From Acidobacteriaceae bacterium (GTDB lineage: Bacteria > Acidobacteriota > Terriglobia > Terriglobales > Acidobacteriaceae), in NCBI GenBank assembly GCA_030040115.1, contig JASHUH010000094.1, positions 1 to 12,802 of the forward strand: a stretch of DNA of 12,802 bases, given 5' to 3'. This document shows positions 8,328 through 12,802 of this stretch, piece after piece. Below the pieces are notes generated by a model. The model saw only the letters and a program-made list of their open reading frames with translations, did not search any database and was not told where the DNA came from. A program made the translations under genes and the position numbers. The first letter of the stretch is position 1; each line of letters begins with the position of its first letter.

Positions 8328-8696
8328 TCCCCGGGTCTCTTCCCGCCACTGCCTGTGGTTGTCCGACGCCCTGAGCAGGACGGGATGGCGGCAAAGCAGG
8401 GGCGAAGGACCGATTCGGCTGCGCGAACCGGTCTTCGCTTCTGAAAATTACACCCTTTGCGTGTTTCTGGAAAGACGCTCCTGGAAAAAGCAGAGCAAAG
8501 CGATCGCGACGGAAAGTGGGTTGGGCCGCGGCTGGTGCGCACGGCAACCCGCCTCCTTCAACAACCGGCAGGCGCAGGCCAGGGGTCGGGCAGGGAATGC
8601 TTGCGAGGCGCCAATGCCTCGAATCCTAGGCCCCCACGCTTCCGGAACGTCAGCCCCCTGCCGCGATTTGCTCCGCCGCTGCGGCTGCAGGTTTGC
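8328..8696 (-). other. 369-bp non-coding stretch upstream of the PRTase gene
   Basis: It lies between two minus-strand genes. I find no supported gene in it; the frames that stay open have no coding character. It holds the 8402-8438 hairpin, a TGTAAT hexamer on the minus strand (8447-8452) that could be a -10 with a poor TTTCCA -35 only 15 bp away, and a small stem CGAGGC-6-GCCTCG at 8604-8621 after the stop of the upstream secreted-protein gene, without a T-run. Confidence 0.4.
8402..8438 (-). promoter_or_regulatory. Long hairpin in the PRTase 5' leader
   Basis: GCGAAG and ACCGATTCG (8402-8417, one bulged G) pair with CGAACCGGT and CTTCGC (8424-8438) around loop GCTGCG: fourteen base pairs with one A/C mismatch. 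If the TGTAAT at 8447-8452 is a -10, the transcript would begin near 8440, placing the hairpin at its extreme 5' end, a typical mRNA-stabilising position. No T-run follows on either strand. Confidence 0.4.
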
Positions 8697-9725
8697 CTAC
8701 TGGCGGTAGGACCGGGGGAAATGGACATCGACTCCTGCCTCCCGATTCACTTGCTCGGTCGCAGTCAGGTCGAGTTGGCTTAAGGGAATTTCGGCCCGTT
8801 GTCCATCCAAGATGTACACCGTGGTGGGCGTCAGCATGTAGTTGTGAACCTGCATCGATGGCCTGCCGTCGTTGAATACCAGCGTGACGGCTTGCTGGCT
8901 ATTGGGGCTGCTGTAGGGCGGACGATACTGAACCGGGTTGCCGCTGCCGGACGGCCAATAAGGCGTGTAGATGCGCGGGGGCGGAGGATAAGCCAAATAA
9001 GCGGGCGGAGCCGCAGGCGTCATCATGGACACAATGGGGGCCGGAACTGGCTCATTCTGCGGTTGCTCAATCGGCTCCGCTCGCGGCGCATCCCGCGGCG
9101 CCGGGATGGAATAGGCGCTCGGCGCGCGGTGCATCAGGCCGTAGGGGTCCTCATAGGGCACTTCGGGGACCGGTCGCGGTTGAGCCGCGGGAATCTCAAA
9201 GTCATCCATCACCTTAAGCGTGAGCCGCGTTTCCCCCTTCAGCGTGGGCCGCGGGCCGCGCCGGGGAAGGTTCAGCACGTCGATTGGCCACAGAATGGGA
9301 ATCGACCACTCCACCGCGTCGCGCACCGGATGGCCTTTGCCCAGGATGCGGCCTTGGCGGTCGACGTTATAGCCGTGCACACCCACCACTCTTGCGGCGA
9401 CGGGAAGAACGGTGTCCGGCTCGATGACCATGCGGTCGAAGTCGAGCTCCATCCAGCCTTTGCCGACCAGATGGCCGGGATCCTTGTAGTCCTCGAACCG
9501 GCCTTCCATAAAGCTGTTATAGGGCAGGGCGAAGCGCGCGTAGCCTTCCGTGTAGCCTACCTGGCAGAGGACGGGATCGCCGACGGCGACGGTTTTTGAG
9601 GAGAGTTTCGGCTCGGAAAGCGTGCACTCGATCAGAGAACCGGCGGGGATCAACTGCACGGCGGCGTAGGCGGACGCAGGCGCTGCGAGCAGAAGACCAA
9701 GCAGAGCAAGGGGGGTGCTCTTCAT
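8697..9725 (-). CDS. Secreted proline-rich protein of unknown function
   Basis: The frame is open to 9836 but the start is placed at 9723-9725 because AGGAG sits 7 nt upstream and the product then begins with a clean signal peptide (MKSTPLALLGLLLAAPASAYA). The 342-residue protein has an N-terminal beta-rich part (about 22-185) starting VQLIPAGSLIECTLSEPKLSSKTVAVGDPVLC, a 'set level of stability' style opening seen in several secreted acidobacterial proteins and reminiscent of VirB10/TrbI-like beta-barrel edges. About 200-300 is a Pro/Ala/Tyr-rich, probably extended linker (APPAYLAYPPPP). The C-terminal 60 residues (VTLVFNDGRPSMQVHNYMLTPTTVYILDGQ and LSQLDLTATEQVNREAGVDVHFP) form a small conserved-looking module. 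No catalytic motif, sorting signal or lipobox is seen. I do not recognise the family. Confidence 0.8.
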   Translation of the reverse strand: MKSTPLALLGLLLAAPASAYAAVQLIPAGSLIECTLSEPKLSSKTVAVGDPVLCQVGYTEGYARFALPYNSFMEGRFEDYKDPGHLVGKGWMELDFDRMVIEPDTVLPVAARVVGVHGYNVDRQGRILGKGHPVRDAVEWSIPILWPIDVLNLPRRGPRPTLKGETRLTLKVMDDFEIPAAQPRPVPEVPYEDPYGLMHRAPSAYSIPAPRDAPRAEPIEQPQNEPVPAPIVSMMTPAAPPAYLAYPPPPRIYTPYWPSGSGNPVQYRPPYSSPNSQQAVTLVFNDGRPSMQVHNYMLTPTTVYILDGQRAEIPLSQLDLTATEQVNREAGVDVHFPRSYRQ

Positions 9726-9747
9726 GGCGGGGCTCCTGGTTTTTGAC

Positions 9748-9769
9748 CGGCTCGGAAGGAGGTGAGCCG
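9748..9769 (-). promoter_or_regulatory. Leader hairpin with anti-Shine-Dalgarno loop upstream of the secreted-protein gene
   Basis: On the minus strand CGGCTC (9769-9764) pairs with GAGCCG (9753-9748), leaving the loop ACCTCCTTCC. The loop contains CCTCCTT, complementary to a ribosome-binding site, and the gene's own AGGAG lies 10-16 nt downstream. The loop could pair with that site and mask it. The hairpin is visible; the control role is inference. Confidence 0.3.
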
Positions 9770-9861
9770 AAGATCGTGCGATATACAGCAAAGAAGCGCA
9801 AACGCTGATCACGTGCAGGAGTTGGTTCGTTCTCACAGGTCAGGATCGAACCCGGAGCCTA

Positions 9862-9891
9862 ATCATGGAAGAATTCTTGCGGCGCTGTCAA
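9862..9891 (-). promoter_or_regulatory. Candidate promoter for the secreted proline-rich protein
   Basis: On the minus strand, TTGACA (9891-9886) is a perfect -35, followed after 18 bp by CATGAT (9867-9862), four of six -10 matches. The spacer contains the 10-bp palindrome AAGAATTCTT (9869-9878), a possible operator. The leader would be about 130 nt and include the hairpin at 9748-9769. Confidence 0.45.
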
Positions 9892-9900
9892 GGGCGTCGC

Positions 9901-11709
9901 TCAGCTTGCTGGCCGCGCCTCGAAGCAGGCCTCGATCTCTTCCAGCGTCTTGCCCTTGGTCTCGGGCAAGAAGAGCGCTGCGGTGAGCAGATACACCACC
10001 GTGAAACCGGCAAAAAGAAAGAACATCGACGAATAGCCGTAGCGGCTGACAAAGGGCAGAAAGATCCCGGCCAGAGTTGTCGACACCAGTTGGTTGATGA
10101 CCAGCGCAATGCTCATGCCGTTGGAGCGGATGCGCGTCGGCATCAGTTCCGAGAGCGCCAACCACACGCATACGCCCGGCCCTAACGCATAAAAGGCCAT
10201 GAACACATAGAGTCCAAACGCCACCAGCCAGCCGTGAGCCTCGCTAGGAACGCGGCCCACGAACGCTTTATCGATTTTCAACGGCGCGGCGCGCGCGGCG
10301 TCGAGATTGGCGAACGGATTTTTGAAAAATGCTTCGACTTTGCTCCCGGGAACGCAGCTCTCCCGTGTAATTTCAATCGGCGCGGTGGCGCGCTCGTCGG
10401 AGCGCACAAAGCTGGTGGCCGCCGTGAAGTCGCCGTAGGAGTAAATGATGGCCAGGGAGGCGCGCCGGTCATTGATGGCGCTGCCTGTATAGTGAGCCGC
10501 GGTCAGCAGCTTGCCCGCGACCGCCGGATCGAAGCGCAGGCTAAGATTCTGGCCCGAGCCCACCATGGCCTGCACTGCTTCGCGGCAATCCACGGTCGCA
10601 CTTTCCGTCGTCTTGAACAGAATTCCGACGGAGAGCAGGGAAGCGATGACGCCGCTCGTGCCCAGCACGAGAAGAAAACGCCGGCCCTTGCGATCCACGA
10701 GCATCATGCCAATGGTGGTGATGAGGAAATTCACCACAGTGAAGATCACGTAGCCCCAATGTGCGTAAAGGTCGTTGAGTCCACTCTGCAGAAGAATGCC
10801 GGTGTTGTACCCGATAATCGAGTTGACGCCGGTGGCCGTGTTGCAGAACAGAATGACGCACGCCAGCACAAAGGGGATGACGTACTTGCGGCGCAGCAAC
10901 GAATCTTTTAACCTCTCACCCCGCTTGATCTCAGCGGCGTGCGCCGCTGTCTCCATCTCTTCGAGCTCCAGGGCGGCCAGTTCGGGGCTGCGCGAGCGCC
11001 GCAACGCGGCGTAGGCGCGCTCTTTGAGGCCACGGCGGAAAAGCCAACGCGGCGACTCGGTGACCAGCAAGCTTCCCAACACAAACAGAACGCCGGGCGG
11101 CAGCGAGACCCAGAAGATGCGCCGCCAGGCTTGGTCCTTGAAATGGAACAGGATTGCAGCGTCGGCAGCTCGCGCCACTGCTTCCACGCGATAGCTGAAA
11201 TAAATGCCGAACACCGCGGCGGCGACGATGCCGAGCGTCAGCATCCACTGGAAAATGGCCGTGCCTTTGCCACGGTTCGAAGCCCCCAGGCACTCGGCCA
11301 AGTAGAGGGGGACCACCACGCCGACGAGGCCGGCGCTGACACCCTGGAGGAGGCGGCCGGCAAACAGGGAGCCGTAGCCGTGCGATAGGGCGATCACGGG
11401 AATGCTCAGGACGAACGTGAGGCCGCTGAGGATCATCAGCCGTTTACGGCCCATCCAATCGGCCAGCAGGCCGGCGAATAGAGTGGAAAACACGCTGCCC
11501 AACAAGACTGCGGCTACGATTACCGAAAGCTGCGCCGCGGTCAGCCCCGACGTGGCTTCCAAATATGGCAGCGCGCCGCCGATAATGCCTACATCGATGC
11601 CGTACAGCAGGCCGCCAAGCCCGGCGACCAGAAGCAGAATCGCATTGTAACGGCGCGTCGAGCCGGATTCGACGGCATGGGCGGCGCTTGTGGAACCGAT
11701 GGCGGCCAT
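9901..11709 (-). CDS. MFS sugar-porter-family transporter with a large extracytoplasmic loop
   Basis: A 602-residue inner-membrane transporter; typical sugar porters have about 450-500. Family signatures are present: GIDVGIIGGALPYL in helix 1, LADWMGRKR (82-90), LYLAE (135-139), TESPRWLFRRG (217-227, PESPRWL-like), VDRKGRR (338-344) and PETKGKTLEEIE (582-593). Twelve hydrophobic segments can be placed. The extra length lies mainly between helices 9 (about 345-366) and 10 (about 494-515): about 125 hydrophilic residues, including C375 and C452, facing the periplasm in this topology. Substrate is likely a hexose, pentose or related sugar driven by protons. AAAGGA just before the ATG supports the start. 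It is divergent from the GH20-like gene, with 89 bp between, so the sugar it imports might be the product of that enzyme (inference). Confidence 0.92.
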   Translation of the reverse strand: MAAIGSTSAAHAVESGSTRRYNAILLLVAGLGGLLYGIDVGIIGGALPYLEATSGLTAAQLSVIVAAVLLGSVFSTLFAGLLADWMGRKRLMILSGLTFVLSIPVIALSHGYGSLFAGRLLQGVSAGLVGVVVPLYLAECLGASNRGKGTAIFQWMLTLGIVAAAVFGIYFSYRVEAVARAADAAILFHFKDQAWRRIFWVSLPPGVLFVLGSLLVTESPRWLFRRGLKERAYAALRRSRSPELAALELEEMETAAHAAEIKRGERLKDSLLRRKYVIPFVLACVILFCNTATGVNSIIGYNTGILLQSGLNDLYAHWGYVIFTVVNFLITTIGMMLVDRKGRRFLLVLGTSGVIASLLSVGILFKTTESATVDCREAVQAMVGSGQNLSLRFDPAVAGKLLTAAHYTGSAINDRRASLAIIYSYGDFTAATSFVRSDERATAPIEITRESCVPGSKVEAFFKNPFANLDAARAAPLKIDKAFVGRVPSEAHGWLVAFGLYVFMAFYALGPGVCVWLALSELMPTRIRSNGMSIALVINQLVSTTLAGIFLPFVSRYGYSSMFFLFAGFTVVYLLTAALFLPETKGKTLEEIEACFEARPAS

Positions 11710-11736
11710 GGAGGTCCTTTCGCTGCGAGCTTAGTC

Positions 11737-11742
11737 TACAAT
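11737..11742 (+). promoter_or_regulatory. Possible -10 box for the GH20-like gene
   Basis: TACAAT matches five of six -10 positions and lies 56 bp before the ATG at 11799. No -35 is seen at 16-18 bp. The 89-bp divergent region must also serve the minus-strand transporter, for which TTGAAT (minus strand) is a poor -35 candidate. Confidence 0.25.
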
Positions 11743-11798
11743 GATCGCATCGAATTCAAACGCTCATTGCCTGGGCTCCAAACAGGAGAATCGGTTTT

Positions 11799-12802
11799 AT
11801 GGTGCGCTTCAATCATTGCTCCGGTTTTCGCCGGCCGGCCGGCTTCAGAGCGCGGGTGTTCGCCGGGGAAATTCTTGCCCTGGGAGGTCTAGCGCTTTGC
11901 CTGGCCGTTGCTGTTCCTTCGATGCTCCAGGCTCAGAGTCAACCGCAAGCACAGGACCGGATCCAGCTGCATTTGCTGCCTGCGCCCCGCGAAGCCAATC
12001 TCACCGGGCAAACTGACCTGCCGGCGAGGGTGGTTGTAGAGGCGCCCGGCCGCGCGCCAGAGGACGATTTTGCGGCCCAGGATCTCGAAGACGCTCTCAA
12101 GCAGCTTGCTCCGGGTGGTTCTGCGGTTGGGCTCTATCGCGTGACATTGCTGCGCACCGGCACGCCGGAAGCCAAGACTGTCCTGGCGCGCAATCAGCTG
12201 ACCTTCGATCCCGCGATGGAATCGGAGGGTTATGTGCTGGCCGTCGGCGCCCACGAGGCCTATATCGTGGGCGAAACCGGCTCGGGCGTGTTTTACGGCG
12301 TGCAGACCTTCAAGCAGTTGCTTCCGCTCCCAGGCCAGTCCCGCATCCTGCCCACAGGCACGGTGCGGGACTGGCCCGCCATGCAATACCGCGGCATCGA
12401 CGACGATCTCTCCCGCGGGCCGTTTCCTACTCTCGATTTCCAAAAGCACCAGATTCGCGTTTTCGCCTCGTTCAAGATCAACATCTATTCTCCTTACTTC
12501 GAGAACTCGCTCCTTTACCCCGACCAACCCCTGCCGGCGCCGCCGGGCGGTGCGCTCACACCCGCCGAGGTTGCCGACCTGGTGGCCTACGCCCGCCAAT
12601 ATCACGTCACCATCGTGCCTGATCAGGAAGCCTTCGGGCATTTGCATCAGGTGCTCAAATACGATCTCTACCAGGACGACGCCGAGACACCCCACGGCCA
12701 GGTTCTTGCCCCGGGCCAGCCGAGCAGCCTGTCGCTGATCAAGGGATGGTTCACCCAAATCGCGCAGGAGTTTCCCTCGCCGTTTATTCACGTCGGAGCC
12801 GA
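11799..12802 (+). CDS. Secreted GH20-like beta-N-acetylhexosaminidase, 3' end missing
   Basis: GH20 enzymes remove terminal GlcNAc/GalNAc by substrate-assisted catalysis with an Asp-Glu pair. The visible 334 codons start at ATG 11799, with AGGAG at 11784-11788. Residues about 1-46 are a signal peptide (basic MVRFNHCSGFRR, hydrophobic GGLALCLAVAVP, SMLQA before QSQ). Residues about 55-190 match the N-terminal GH20b-type domain: LPAPREANLTG, then ESEGYVLAVG, GVFYGVQTFKQLLP and GTVRDWPAMQYRGI. The barrel begins at RGIDDDLSRGPF (198-209, for RGLMLDVSR), then KINIYSPYFEN, IVPDQEAFGHLH (272-283, for PEIDMPGH) and FIHVGA(D) (329-335), cut before the expected Glu. The usual HLTDDQ tract after the KxN is replaced by IYSPYFENS. 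Product location is probably periplasmic or outer surface. Confidence 0.85.
   Translation, partial: MVRFNHCSGFRRPAGFRARVFAGEILALGGLALCLAVAVPSMLQAQSQPQAQDRIQLHLLPAPREANLTGQTDLPARVVVEAPGRAPEDDFAAQDLEDALKQLAPGGSAVGLYRVTLLRTGTPEAKTVLARNQLTFDPAMESEGYVLAVGAHEAYIVGETGSGVFYGVQTFKQLLPLPGQSRILPTGTVRDWPAMQYRGIDDDLSRGPFPTLDFQKHQIRVFASFKINIYSPYFENSLLYPDQPLPAPPGGALTPAEVADLVAYARQYHVTIVPDQEAFGHLHQVLKYDLYQDDAETPHGQVLAPGQPSSLSLIKGWFTQIAQEFPSPFIHVGA

Noticed and set aside
9756..9808. Strong AAGGAGGTGA on the plus strand followed by a GTG and a 10-codon basic frame ending at TGA
   Set aside because: The spacing of about 12-13 nt is long, the peptide is tiny, and the sequence is explained by the minus-strand leader hairpin.
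9726..9836. N-terminal extension of the secreted Pro-rich protein to ATG 9836
   Set aside because: The ATG at 9723-9725 has a good AGGAG at proper spacing and starts a clean signal peptide; the extension contains the leader hairpin.
9838..9862. T-loop-like GGGTTCGATCC (minus strand), possible tRNA
   Set aside because: The flanking bases do not form a T stem, and no D arm, anticodon arm or acceptor pairing can be found around it.

Overview
The window is a GC-rich bacterial chromosomal segment with dense genes in both orientations. It holds nine genes: seven complete and two cut by the window edges. GroES/GroEL sequence character, a carboxypeptidase-regulatory-like secreted protein and recurring AGTGATCAGTG-type intergenic repeats point tentatively to an Acidobacteriota (Terriglobia-like) soil organism. 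This is an impression from sequence style, not a database result.

Layout. (1) 2-2372, plus strand: the C-terminal two thirds of anmK (anhydro-MurNAc kinase), overlapping by 8 bp the start of an orphan lipoprotein of the oligopeptide-binding SBP_bac_5 family. (2) 2358-3831, minus strand: a short-chain dehydrogenase/reductase, convergent with and overlapping the SBP gene by 15 bp, preceded by a secreted protein with a CarboxypepD_reg-like domain and a Ser/Asn/Gly-rich tail. (3) 4024-6514, plus strand: the groES-groEL operon with a recognisable promoter, an overlapping pair of CIRCE-like HrcA operators, a strong hairpin next to the groES ribosome site, a repeat-bearing intercistronic region and an intrinsic terminator. 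(4) 6873-7583, plus strand: a PlsC-type acyltransferase-like protein whose motif-I histidine is glutamine. (5) 7653-9725, minus strand: a PRPP-binding phosphoribosyltransferase-family protein and a secreted Pro-rich protein of unknown function. (6) 9901-11709, minus strand: a sugar-porter MFS transporter with a very large extracytoplasmic loop, divergent from (7) 11799 to the end, plus strand: the N-terminal part of a secreted GH20-like beta-N-acetylhexosaminidase, cut at its catalytic Asp-Glu pair.

How they may work together. AnmK recycles cell-wall anhydro-MurNAc, and the coupled SBP may bind murein or other peptides. The GH20 enzyme releases N-acetylhexosamines and lies head-to-head with a sugar porter. 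Amino-sugar and cell-wall salvage is therefore a possible theme at both ends, but this is inference. The chaperonin operon in the middle is housekeeping with unusually rich local control structure. I found no CRISPR array, insertion sequence, prophage gene or rRNA/tRNA gene. No single undescribed multi-gene system stands out. The most unusual signals are the three-half-site CIRCE arrangement, the GroEL hinge-proximal insertion, the acyltransferase His-to-Gln change and the MFS loop.
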